The position numbers and the translations under genes are program-made. The notes beneath the pieces were generated by a model. That model worked only from the letters and a program-made list of their open reading frames with translations, ran no database searches and was not told where the DNA came from. From Flavobacteriales bacterium (GTDB lineage: Bacteria; Bacteroidota; Bacteroidia; Flavobacteriales; Flavobacteriaceae), in NCBI GenBank assembly GCA_027066365.1, contig JAMONV010000006.1, forward strand, positions 67,532-131,531: a DNA stretch of 64,000 nucleotides. Direction: 5' to 3'. Positions 17,884 to 26,262 of the stretch are shown here, in pieces; within the stretch, counting starts at the first letter, position 1; each line of letters begins with the position of its first letter.

Positions 17884-18542
17884 AAATAGCTTTTTATGTT
17901 TCGGGTAACGCCTTGCGTTTAAAAAAAATTTTTAGCGTGTGGGAAGATAATCCGAATTGTTTTCCGGAGGCGTTAAATGCAATAAATTTGGTGGTTTCCG
18001 ACAATCACAATCCCGAATTAAAGGAAATTTGCAATACATTCTTCGTTCCCTATTATGAACTGATCGAAAGGAAAAATTTTTCAAATAACCTTTTGAAATT
18101 TCTGACGGATTATGAAATAGATTATCTTTTTCTTTTTGCCGGTAGAATTCTAAGAGGAGAGATATTAAATAAATATCATTACAAAATTATTAACTTTCAT
18201 CCTTCTTTGCTCCCTAGTTATAAGGGACTTAAAGCCATTGATAAAGCCCTGAAACAAAATGATTTGGTAACCGGAAATACAGCCCATTTTATTACCGAAA
18301 ACGTGGATGAAGGCCCCTATATCATGAAATCGTTGCAATCTTTGAGACCTTTTAAAAATTACGATTATTATATGAATGATATGGTTCCTATGTTTTTTCA
18401 AATTTTTTATTGGTTGAACCAAAAGCGTTTGTTTGTGAAAAACAATCGAGTGGAAATTGAAAATGCAACGTATGAATTCGGGCGTTTTATTCCGAATTTG
18501 GAAATTGATCTCAAGCCGTTTGAATTTCTCAGTGCCAAGTAG
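17880..18542 (+). CDS. N-formyltransferase (sugar formyltransferase-like)
   Basis: A compact 220-residue N10-formyltetrahydrofolate-dependent formyltransferase of the PurN/Fmt/ArnA fold. The catalytic Asn and His are in IINFHPSLLPSYKG, and the catalytic Asp is in ENVDEGPYIM. There is no tRNA-binding C-terminal domain, so it is not a methionyl-tRNA formyltransferase. Its 4-base overlap with WbqC and nearness to wecE make an amino sugar the likely substrate, giving an N-formyl group on TDP-Fuc4N or a similar sugar. That is inference from context; the fold and triad are seen directly. Confidence 0.78.
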   Translation: MKIAFYVSGNALRLKKIFSVWEDNPNCFPEALNAINLVVSDNHNPELKEICNTFFVPYYELIERKNFSNNLLKFLTDYEIDYLFLFAGRILRGEILNKYHYKIINFHPSLLPSYKGLKAIDKALKQNDLVTGNTAHFITENVDEGPYIMKSLQSLRPFKNYDYYMNDMVPMFFQIFYWLNQKRLFVKNNRVEIENATYEFGRFIPNLEIDLKPFEFLSAK

Positions 18543-18694
18543 GATGATTTTACCTGTTTATAAGTATTCGTTAAAAAATAACGATACTGCCTTTGTTGAT
18601 AATTTGTTACACGATTGATTCTATCAAGGTTGAGAAGAAATGAAATTTCAGGAAATACCGCACGTTTTTACCTTTCATTTTGGGTAAAATTTAG

Positions 18695-18957
18695 TTATGA
18701 TCCAAAGGCATCCCATAAAGCACCAACAATAGAACTTGATGCAGCCGATATACCTACGGACCGTATAAAACCTGATGCTGTGAGTGGAATTAATGCAGCG
18801 CCGCTTGTTATGACTGTAATGGCAGCGGAAAGAAAGAAGGCAAGAACTCCTGCCCCGCACCTAATGCATCGTCTAACACCACTTTGGCCGCCGGTTGATT
18901 ACTTCCCAAAACATCCAAATACCCCGAATCCACCCAAAATTCTTTGTTTTTTTTCAT
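18695..18957 (-). pseudogene. Frameshifted small Gly/Ala-rich hydrophobic protein
   Basis: On the minus strand ATG 18957 opens a short frame (about 49 codons) that runs out of frame just after DDALGAG. Restoring one base in a run of four C (plus-strand 18853-18856) joins it to a second frame and gives an 87-residue product. That product has a polar N-terminus of about 30 residues and a C-terminal hydrophobic part rich in Gly, Ala, Ser and Ile (LAFFLSAAITVITSGAAL), ending at the TAA complementary to 18695-18697. The layout resembles bacteriocin-like or small membrane peptides, but I recognise no family. It could be a true frameshift, a sequencing error, or chance. The rest of 18543-19068 holds nothing else I can support. 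Confidence 0.35.
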
Positions 18958-19068
18958 AACGCTAATACAAGCATAAAACACTTCACAGTCAATGCCGTAA
19001 TATTATATCACATATAAAACCGTGCCGGTAAATTTCTATACACACTTTTCGGGATATTACCGAAGAAA

Positions 19069-19839
19069 TTATTTGCCGAGGATTTTTGATAATTTCTCCT
19101 TCAAAACCAATGCAATAAATTTCGTGTTCCCTACAAGATAACGTTTCCACATGCGGCGGGGTTCTTGAAGCAAGCGATAAAACCATTCGAGACCGGCTTT
19201 TTGCATCCATTGCGGCGCTCGCTTTATTTTGCCGGACACCACATCAAAGCTTCCTCCGACACCCATAATGAAAGGGATCTTTTTTAAGGTTTTTTTGTGT
19301 TTTTCAAGAAAAATTTCTTTCTTCGGCGAACTGATGGCTACAAACAAAATGTCGGCGTTGCTGTCGGCAATTTGTCGTGCGATTTTTTCTTCTTCGTCTT
19401 CGTTAAAGTAACCGTTTCGATAGCCGGCAATGATTTTTTTTCCATATTGTTCGGCATAAATATCGACTACTTTTTTGACCACTTCTTCTCGTGCGCCGAG
19501 GAAGAAAATTTTATAGCCTTTTTCCTTTGCGCGTTTTACGAGATTTTGCATCAGGTCTATACCGGCCACACGTTCTTTTAGAGGATTTCCCAAGATTTTG
19601 GAAGCCCACACCACCGCTTGACCGTCGGCGTTGATTAAATCGGCGCTGTTGACGGCTTGACGCAATTTTTCATTCGAATGCATGGCAACGATTTTGGCGG
19701 CATTTACCACCACATGGTGTAAAGGTTTTCGTTCTTTTATATGCCGGTCGATGAGGGCTAGCGTTTCCGCCATGGTCAGGTTATGAATTTTGGTGCGGAG
19801 AAATTCTACGGTTGCTATGGATTTTTCGGACATAATCAT
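19069..19839 (-). CDS. WecG/TagA/CpsF family glycosyltransferase (GT26)
   Basis: A 256-residue GT26 transferase of the type that adds N-acetylmannosamine(uronic acid) to lipid-linked GlcNAc. Conserved features are VVVNAAKIVAMH, NADGQAVVWASKIL, IFFLGAREEVV, DILFVAISSPKKEIFLEKH, and GVGGSFDVVSGKIKRAP with the aromatic WMQKAGLEWFYRLLQEP tail. It is the last gene of the minus-strand operon and overlaps the gene before it by 4 bases. Starts at 19839 and 19833 are both possible. The C-terminal amphipathic tail usually mediates membrane binding. Confidence 0.9.
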   Translation of the reverse strand: MIMSEKSIATVEFLRTKIHNLTMAETLALIDRHIKERKPLHHVVVNAAKIVAMHSNEKLRQAVNSADLINADGQAVVWASKILGNPLKERVAGIDLMQNLVKRAKEKGYKIFFLGAREEVVKKVVDIYAEQYGKKIIAGYRNGYFNEDEEEKIARQIADSNADILFVAISSPKKEIFLEKHKKTLKKIPFIMGVGGSFDVVSGKIKRAPQWMQKAGLEWFYRLLQEPRRMWKRYLVGNTKFIALVLKEKLSKILGK

Positions 19840-20996
19840 AGATTTTTTAGTAAGCGGCTAAAACCATAAAAAGTCCATGCTTGGGTCCAGCGCATATAGG
19901 GGATTTTATTGGTATAAAATTTTTTCTTTTGGTAGTAAAAATAGCCGTGCGGCGATTGCATGTATTCGATAACCCAATCGGCAACGGTTTTCGCTAAATT
20001 CAAATGGCGATGCATCAGTCCGGTTTCATCGAGTGTGACAAATAATTGTGAAGGAGCATGCATATCCACCGGAAACACTGAACGGTCGTAGTATTTCGGG
20101 ATGCCTTCCGGCGAAAAAAAATTTTTCAGGTAATATTGCATACCGGCTTCAAAGGCCGGGTTGAAGCCGTTGTCTCCGGAGATTTTGCGATAGATATCGA
20201 TGGCTTCCAAATTGAACCCGGTGTGAAAACTATCCACCCATTGATGATAAGATAACGTTCCGTAGGGCCAAGCGCCGTTGGGTTTTTGGTATTTAACGGA
20301 AAAGCGAATGATTTTTCGTGCTTCGTCAATCAGGTTGGGTTCTCCGGTATAGCGGTATATTAAGCTTAAGGTTTTGGCACCCAGCAATCCGGCGTTGAAA
20401 ACCTGGGTTTTATCGAGCGGCGAATAGGATAGGGTATAATCACCTTCCGGGTCGTAGGTTTTATTTAAATCCTTAAGAATAAAATGTTGTGTGTCGATGG
20501 CGGCTTCGAGGAATTTTTTTTCTTGTGTAATTTCAAAAGCACGCATAAGTGCATGCGCTACGAATGAAGTGGCCACTACGGTGGGGGTTCCCGCGGGTTG
20601 GAAAAAAGCACGTGCTTGCCAATCGAAGGGGTAGCCCCAGCAAGCGCCCGAATAACCCGGGGATTGCATTGCGAGCAACCGGCCGGCCAACCGGTGAATT
20701 CTTTCGGGAATTTCTTCGTTTTTATTGAATGGATATATGAAATAATACCCCGATATAATAAGTGCCAAGCCTTTGGCATTATACACTTTCGGTACGCCGG
20801 TTAAGGGACGTAAATTGACGGGACTTCGCTTAAAGAATTGCAACCAAGCTAATCGCGCCCACTTATTGTTTTTCAGTAGCGGAAGGTTTTGAAAAAATTT
20901 TGAATTCAAGCCGTCGAAAGGATCCCAACCCCGGTAATGTTCTTTTTCAATATAACGGCGCAAACGATCAAGGCTTGTTTGAATTTTTTCTTTCAT
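19836..20996 (-). CDS. Alpha/alpha-toroid protein of polysaccharide loci
   Basis: A 386-residue soluble protein with repeated helix pairs rich in aromatic residues (WDPFDGLNSKFFQNL, GACWGYPFDWQA, KPNGAWPYG, DSFHTGFNLEAI, RWTQAWTFYGFSRLL). This pattern fits an (alpha/alpha) toroid fold such as glucuronyl-epimerase-like or unsaturated-glycan hydrolase proteins. Homologues are sometimes labelled delta-aminolevulinic acid dehydratase, which I think is wrong because no such motif is present. No signal peptide is visible. It overlaps both neighbours by 4 bases, between the two-domain oxidoreductase and WecG. Epimerisation or modification of a sugar residue is plausible but unproven. Confidence 0.6.
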   Translation of the reverse strand: MKEKIQTSLDRLRRYIEKEHYRGWDPFDGLNSKFFQNLPLLKNNKWARLAWLQFFKRSPVNLRPLTGVPKVYNAKGLALIISGYYFIYPFNKNEEIPERIHRLAGRLLAMQSPGYSGACWGYPFDWQARAFFQPAGTPTVVATSFVAHALMRAFEITQEKKFLEAAIDTQHFILKDLNKTYDPEGDYTLSYSPLDKTQVFNAGLLGAKTLSLIYRYTGEPNLIDEARKIIRFSVKYQKPNGAWPYGTLSYHQWVDSFHTGFNLEAIDIYRKISGDNGFNPAFEAGMQYYLKNFFSPEGIPKYYDRSVFPVDMHAPSQLFVTLDETGLMHRHLNLAKTVADWVIEYMQSPHGYFYYQKKKFYTNKIPYMRWTQAWTFYGFSRLLKNL

Positions 20997-23137
20997 ATTT
21001 CCTGTGGCAAACCGGTTTTCAGGCTGTCAAGAATTTTAAAAGTGGTTAAAGTGGTCAGATAAAGCGATTCGAAATCAATGGGGGATGCTTTTCCGTGTTC
21101 TACGGCTTCCAGAAAAGCTTTCACTTCCTGTGCATGGCCTTTTCCTGCCCATTTCAGTTTGGTATGTTTGTTATTTCGATATAAGCTTCCCGATTTGAAA
21201 TCATGGATTTGACCGGTCATATTGCCCGAGAAAATTTCAATATGTTCTTTGGGTAAAGCTTTATCGCCATTGGCGGTATAGACCAAATTTCCCAAAGATC
21301 CGTCGTCGAATCGGAGGGTGACCGTTAGGTTGTCTTCCGGTGTCAATTTTTCATTATTTGTATTGATGCTTGCCGCATAAACGCTTACAGGTCTTGCTTC
21401 GGTGAAAAATTGCATTAAATCGATGAAATGGCAAACTTCGCCAATGATTCGTCCGCCACCTATGTGCGGGTTTTGCGTCCAATGTTCTTTGGGAATAAAA
21501 CCGGCATTGATGCGGATATTGATAACTTTGGGTTCACCGGTGTCTCGGAATATTTCCTTCAGTTTTACTGCAACGGGCGCAAAACGCCGGTTGAAACCTA
21601 CCGTGAGCAATCGATTGGTTTGTTGATAAACTTGCCGTAATTCTTCCAATTCTTCCGGGTTCATGGCAAGCGGTTTTTCCACAAAAACATGTTTGCCCGC
21701 TTTTAAGGCTTCCATGCTGTAGCTTGCATGCGTATTATGCGGAGTGGCGATGAAAACCGTATTAATCGAATTATTTCCGAATATATCTTGCGGATTGGAA
21801 GAAACTTTCGCAAAACCGAATTTTTCGCCGGCATTTTTGGCGGTAATTCCTTTGGATGTTACAACGGTATCGAGCGAGGAACCGTATTTTTTAACATTCG
21901 GGATGAGGTAATTTTGTGCAAAACTTCCGGCGCCGATAAATCCGGTAATGATTTTTCCTTCGGGTTTTGTTTCTTTAATGTGGAATAAACTTTGATGTTT
22001 ATTTTCGTTTTTTTCGTATTTGAGCAGAATTCCCAAGTAGGGTTCTTGTTTTTTGCCCAAAACCAAGTCGTAGGCTTCCACGGCTCGGTCGATGTCGAAA
22101 ATATGTGATATGAGCGGTTTTACATTGATTTTTTTTTGTGCCAAGAGATTGAGAAAGGCTTCCATGTTGCGTTGTTCGGTCCAGCGAACGTAGGCATAGG
22201 GATAATCGATTCCGTTTTCTTCGTATTGCACGTCGTAGCGTCCCGGTCCGTATGAAGTGGACATTTTCAGTTCAAGTTCTTTACGGTAGAAATGGGGATC
22301 GCGCGGGATGTCCGTTTTTACGGCGCCTACGAGCACGATAACACCTTTTTTTCGAGCCAATTGGGTGGCTAAGACGATGGGATCGTTAGTGGGTGTGGCG
22401 GCGGTGATGATGATTTTGTCGAAGCCGTGTCCGGAGGTGAAGTTTTCGGCTAATTTTTCCAAATTGGAATCATTACGCAGGCGTGCGGCATCGGCACCGG
22501 ATTGTATGGCGAGTTCGACGTTTCGCTTCGAAAGATCGATACCGAAAACGCGCATACCGTTGGCTTTGAGCAATTGCACGGTGAGTTGGCCCAGTAGTCC
22601 CAGTCCGATGACGGCTACATTTTCGCCCAATGTAGGGTTGGCTTGTCGAATGCCTTGCATGGCAATGGCGCCTAGGGTTGTGAAGGCGGCTTCGTCGAAA
22701 TCGACGGGACCGGGTATTTTGACGACCAAATTTTGCGGAACACTGACAATTTCGGCATGGGAGGCGTAATCCTGACCGGCACAGGCTACGCGGTCGCCGG
22801 GTTTGAATTTTCCGCCGGTGTCCATGGATGCCAACACGACGCCGGCGGTGCTGTATCCCAAAGCTTTGGGCGAATTCAGTTTGGTCATGACCTTGTTGAG
22901 GGTGGCTTTCAGTCCTTCTTTTTTAAGGTTTTGTAATACTTGAGCTACCAAATCGGGGCGTTGCTTGGCTTTTCCCAACAGTGATGCTTTGCCCACTTTT
23001 ACGGTGCCTCGTTCGGTGCCGGCGCTAATGAGTGAAAAACGGTTTTCCACCAGCACGAATCCTTCGGTGAGTGCGGGCACCGGCACGTTATCGACGTATA
23101 ATTCACCGGTTTTGAAGTTTTGTATGACTTGTTTCAT
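20993..23137 (-). CDS. Two-domain oxidoreductase (MDR plus Gfo/Idh/MocA)
   Basis: A 714-residue fusion of two dehydrogenases. Residues 1 to about 370 are a medium-chain, zinc-alcohol-dehydrogenase-like domain with VAVIGLGLLGQLTVQLL as the NAD-binding turn. From about residue 390 a Gfo/Idh/MocA domain follows, with ITGFIGAGSFAQNYLIP, the catalytic-type HVFVEKPLAM motif and GGGRIIGEVCHFIDL. This fused architecture is common in bacterial polysaccharide loci and is thought to oxidise and reduce the same sugar nucleotide, but its substrate has not been settled to my knowledge. It sits 1 base after the polymerase-transferase fusion. Confidence 0.88.
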   Translation of the reverse strand: MKQVIQNFKTGELYVDNVPVPALTEGFVLVENRFSLISAGTERGTVKVGKASLLGKAKQRPDLVAQVLQNLKKEGLKATLNKVMTKLNSPKALGYSTAGVVLASMDTGGKFKPGDRVACAGQDYASHAEIVSVPQNLVVKIPGPVDFDEAAFTTLGAIAMQGIRQANPTLGENVAVIGLGLLGQLTVQLLKANGMRVFGIDLSKRNVELAIQSGADAARLRNDSNLEKLAENFTSGHGFDKIIITAATPTNDPIVLATQLARKKGVIVLVGAVKTDIPRDPHFYRKELELKMSTSYGPGRYDVQYEENGIDYPYAYVRWTEQRNMEAFLNLLAQKKINVKPLISHIFDIDRAVEAYDLVLGKKQEPYLGILLKYEKNENKHQSLFHIKETKPEGKIITGFIGAGSFAQNYLIPNVKKYGSSLDTVVTSKGITAKNAGEKFGFAKVSSNPQDIFGNNSINTVFIATPHNTHASYSMEALKAGKHVFVEKPLAMNPEELEELRQVYQQTNRLLTVGFNRRFAPVAVKLKEIFRDTGEPKVINIRINAGFIPKEHWTQNPHIGGGRIIGEVCHFIDLMQFFTEARPVSVYAASINTNNEKLTPEDNLTVTLRFDDGSLGNLVYTANGDKALPKEHIEIFSGNMTGQIHDFKSGSLYRNNKHTKLKWAGKGHAQEVKAFLEAVEHGKASPIDFESLYLTTLTTFKILDSLKTGLPQEI

Positions 23138-23138
23138 A

Positions 23139-25325
23139 TCAATCGAATAATAATTTTTTATACAAATTTAATAAGCGTATGTGAAAATCGGGTTTTTTGT
23201 AATTTTTGAATAGTATTTCTTTAGGTGTATTCAATACATAGAAAATTTTTTCTTCCAGATCCGTGAGATTATTTGATTTAAACAAGACAGTTCCCGGGGG
23301 GCGTGTGCCGGCATCAGAGGCAATAGCCGGAATACCTAGATCCAGCGCTTCTTGTAATGATAAAGGCGAACCGTCGTGTAAATTGGTTCTCACTAAAAAG
23401 CTAACATTCGGCAACATGCTCACGAGATCTTGATCGAAAACCAATTTGATGTCATTTTCAAGATGATATTCTTTAATGAGTTTATTTAGATATTTCAAAT
23501 CGCTTTTTTGGCGGCTACCGATCATAAAGATCATTTTGAATTGTTTGCGGTGTTTTTGCAAAAATTGAAAAATCAAGGGAACATTATATACATTTTCCGA
23601 TAAGGAAGCATTGATTTTCCAAATACTGAAAAGAAATCTTGTGCGTTTGCAAGGTGGCAATTTTATTACTTTTGTTTCGACAGGCGGCACATAGGCCGGA
23701 ATAAAAGTATTTTCAATACGGTTTTCTTTTAGGAGATAATGTAATTTTTTCGAAACCGATATCAAATGAAGTCGGGATGTGTTTTTAATGAAATAAAAAA
23801 GTATTTTTTGAAGTTTTGCGGGTGCCAAACGAAGTCTATCCGAATGGATTGTAACAATGATTTGGTGGGAACTATTGATTTTGGAGTATACATAATAATA
23901 GAAAAAATGCCACAAGAAAAATTGGTGAAAATGAATAACCGGATAAGTATTTTGGAAAAGAAATTTAATATACCAGAAAGGGTTTTTACGGGTTGGAATT
24001 ACATTCGTTCCGGAAGATGCATAGTGATTAAAAATGGTGTAGGGAATATTTTCCTTATCCAAGAAATATTGCATGCGCTTGATATGCATCGACATTCCGC
24101 CTAATGGTGGAGGATACGGCCCGAAAACGGCCAGTTTTTTCTTTGTTTTGTTTTTTTTGCCGGTTTGAAATAGAATAAGACCAATAAACAGAGCATAAAT
24201 AACAATTCCGGTGAGCCGTTCCAGAATCGATTCGGTGAGCATGGGAAATAAAATGACAATGACTAGTGTTTGGTCGATGATTGGGTGATGACGGAAAATG
24301 TGTAAAATTATAATGAGCGTTCCAATGCTAAATAAAATCAATCCGGTCAATCCGTTATTCAATAAAAATTCCATCCATTGATTGTGTGCATTGTAGTGAT
24401 TTTTGTAGGCGGAATAAAGTTTTGCCTGTTTATAGCGTTCGAATAATTCATTGCGCGGGGTGCCTGTTCCGAGGCCTGTTAACGGGTGTGTTTGTATGAT
24501 ATTTTTGCCGGAGATTTTCCAGAGTTTGATTCGTTGAGTTATTTGATTTTCGGAAGTGGCTTGCCAGGTTTTAGGTTTAAACCTTTTTTGAAAATAAGGA
24601 GTGGCGAATAATAACACCAAGCCGGCGGTCAAACCGATAATTATAGGAAAACGAAACCGGTAATTTCGCCGGTAAATCAAATATCCTGTTGCTATGGCCA
24701 ATGCCAGAACGGGCATACGACTACTGAGAATATAAAGAATCGAGAGAAGATATAAGATGGCCAGTATGTAGGATTTTTTTTTCGTTTCAATCCATTGGTA
24801 GATGAAATATAGAATAGCAATGGATGTTAGCATTGCATAATAAGTGGTATGTCTTACAAGGATTCGGGCGAATTTGTCATAGAAAAAATAATTTCCCATT
24901 CCCTTATCATAAAGATATATGGCTTTGATTAATCCTGCAAGGGAACCTGCTATTACAGCCAAGGAGGTATATTTCCAAACAAAGAAGAAGGATTGCCGGG
25001 TTATGGGCATCACGGCCAGCACTAATGGAATTACTAATAGAGGTAGTTTGCGCTGCAATTCGGCAAGGCCGGAGGAAAAATTGCCGGAGTAAAATAATCC
25101 GATAAAATTTAACCAGAACGGAAGGCTAATCCACCAAAACCACTTGAAGTTTTGCTTCAGTCTGAGTTTTTTTTCTTGAAAATTTTTAGTAAATAATGTA
25201 ATTACCGCTAAAATAATAACAGAAATGGAAATCAGGCTATACGAAGGAAATGCCAACGCCATTCCACTCATGGCAAGTGACCAGTGAAAAAGGAGTTGAT
25301 GATAATTTTTGAATCGATTAATCAT
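23139..25325 (-). CDS. O-antigen polymerase/ligase fused to a GT4 glycosyltransferase
   Basis: A single 728-residue frame. Residues 1 to about 390 are a polytopic O-antigen ligase/Wzy-type domain with about 11 hydrophobic helices and a periplasmic HNQWMEFLLNNGLTGLILF segment, typical of the Wzy_C signature. After a lysine-rich linker (TGKKNKTKKK) a GT-B domain starts with LAVFGPYPPPLGGMSMHIKR. It continues with IVTIHSDRLR, IFMIGSRQKSDLKYL and HDGSPLSLQEALDLGIP, an Asp-x7-Glu version of the GT4 E-x7-E motif. Linking a periplasmic polymerase or ligase to a cytoplasmic transferase in one chain is unusual. It overlaps the SGNH gene by 8 bases. Confidence 0.8.
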   Translation of the reverse strand: MINRFKNYHQLLFHWSLAMSGMALAFPSYSLISISVIILAVITLFTKNFQEKKLRLKQNFKWFWWISLPFWLNFIGLFYSGNFSSGLAELQRKLPLLVIPLVLAVMPITRQSFFFVWKYTSLAVIAGSLAGLIKAIYLYDKGMGNYFFYDKFARILVRHTTYYAMLTSIAILYFIYQWIETKKKSYILAILYLLSILYILSSRMPVLALAIATGYLIYRRNYRFRFPIIIGLTAGLVLLFATPYFQKRFKPKTWQATSENQITQRIKLWKISGKNIIQTHPLTGLGTGTPRNELFERYKQAKLYSAYKNHYNAHNQWMEFLLNNGLTGLILFSIGTLIIILHIFRHHPIIDQTLVIVILFPMLTESILERLTGIVIYALFIGLILFQTGKKNKTKKKLAVFGPYPPPLGGMSMHIKRMQYFLDKENIPYTIFNHYASSGTNVIPTRKNPFWYIKFLFQNTYPVIHFHQFFLWHFFYYYVYSKINSSHQIIVTIHSDRLRLAPAKLQKILFYFIKNTSRLHLISVSKKLHYLLKENRIENTFIPAYVPPVETKVIKLPPCKRTRFLFSIWKINASLSENVYNVPLIFQFLQKHRKQFKMIFMIGSRQKSDLKYLNKLIKEYHLENDIKLVFDQDLVSMLPNVSFLVRTNLHDGSPLSLQEALDLGIPAIASDAGTRPPGTVLFKSNNLTDLEEKIFYVLNTPKEILFKNYKKPDFHIRLLNLYKKLLFD

Positions 25326-26262
25326 GCATAAGTTTTTTTATTTCGCGGGCGATTTCTTTGTATGCTTGTTTTGTGAGGTAGCGTCCGTCAGGCAAGAAAA
25401 TTTGTTGTTTGTTTTTCCTAAACAATTTGTCAGTACGGATGATTTCTAAATTGGAAGCATGAATTTTTTCCAATGCCCGATTGATTTTCCGGTGGCATTC
25501 GTAGTCTTTGACTCCGGGATTGAGTGGAAAATTTATCCAAAAAATTTTTAAGGGTTTGTGACGGTTAAGGTTACTTGTCATTCGCTCAAAATAGGTTGTC
25601 AAATCTTTGACGCTCAAATACGGCTTACAGAATTCGTCGAGAAAGATAATGTAGTAATCGGCATGGGGGAGTCGAGCGGTTAAACTGTCCCATTGTTGAT
25701 AAGTCAAACGGTAATTTCCTTCCATTGGATAGCCGAAAATATCGGAGTGATTTCCCAAAAACCGGAAACGGGTGTTTTCGGCTAAGAAATGTCTAAAATA
25801 TTTAGCTTGATTGAAATAAATCCATTCATCGCCGAGGGTGATGATAGTTTTTCCGTTGCTTTGTTTGACCGGAATGTGGAATGCTTGTAATTCCATAGTG
25901 TCGGCAAGTTTTTCCGGAACTTGATTAATCCAACGTACGGCATTCAATTGATACCCAAATGAATCGTCGGAAGCATATATAAAGCGAAAAAAGTGTTTTT
26001 TCCGGTTTGAATCGATCAATGCGTAGGTGAAGTCAGGATTAAGTGAAATAGGTTTTTGAATGAAGTGAAAGCGTAGTAGGTCGTATGAAAAACTGTCAAT
26101 ATATATTGTTGCTTTTTGTGGTGTCGGATGAGCTTTGGAAAAATCCAGTTGTAGAAAAACAAATTTTTGTTGCTCTTCCCCGAAAAATAATATGATATAC
26201 CATGCAAAAAGAATGCCTAGCGTATATTTCATTATTTTATGAGAAGGAAATTCGGTTTTCAT
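25318..26262 (-). CDS. Membrane-anchored SGNH-like protein with altered catalytic residues
   Basis: A 314-residue protein with one N-terminal membrane helix (about residues 11-28) and a periplasmic or extracellular domain. From residue 140 it follows the order of SGNH/GDSL hydrolase blocks: ITLGDEW (146 is Glu where the family has Ser), LGNHSDIFG with the block III-type Asn, a YYIIFLDEF strand, and LPDGRYLTKQAY (Tyr 295 where the family has the catalytic His). Both nucleophile and base thus appear to be replaced. It overlaps both neighbours, so it is translated with the polymerases. It could be an inactive glycan-binding or acyl-recognition protein, or the alignment may be misleading. Confidence 0.5.
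   Translation of the reverse strand: MKTEFPSHKIMKYTLGILFAWYIILFFGEEQQKFVFLQLDFSKAHPTPQKATIYIDSFSYDLLRFHFIQKPISLNPDFTYALIDSNRKKHFFRFIYASDDSFGYQLNAVRWINQVPEKLADTMELQAFHIPVKQSNGKTIITLGDEWIYFNQAKYFRHFLAENTRFRFLGNHSDIFGYPMEGNYRLTYQQWDSLTARLPHADYYIIFLDEFCKPYLSVKDLTTYFERMTSNLNRHKPLKIFWINFPLNPGVKDYECHRKINRALEKIHASNLEIIRTDKLFRKNKQQIFLPDGRYLTKQAYKEIAREIKKLMHD

Noticed and set aside
17880-18542. Methionyl-tRNA formyltransferase
   Set aside because: Only 220 residues with no C-terminal tRNA-binding domain, and it is coupled to sugar genes.
18615-18959. 114-residue plus-strand frame after the formyltransferase
   Set aside because: Composition is that of an antisense shadow; the minus strand carries a more protein-like, though frameshifted, reading.
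19836-20996. Delta-aminolevulinic acid dehydratase
   Set aside because: The zinc/lysine active-site motifs of HemB are absent; the aromatic helix-pair pattern fits an alpha/alpha toroid instead.
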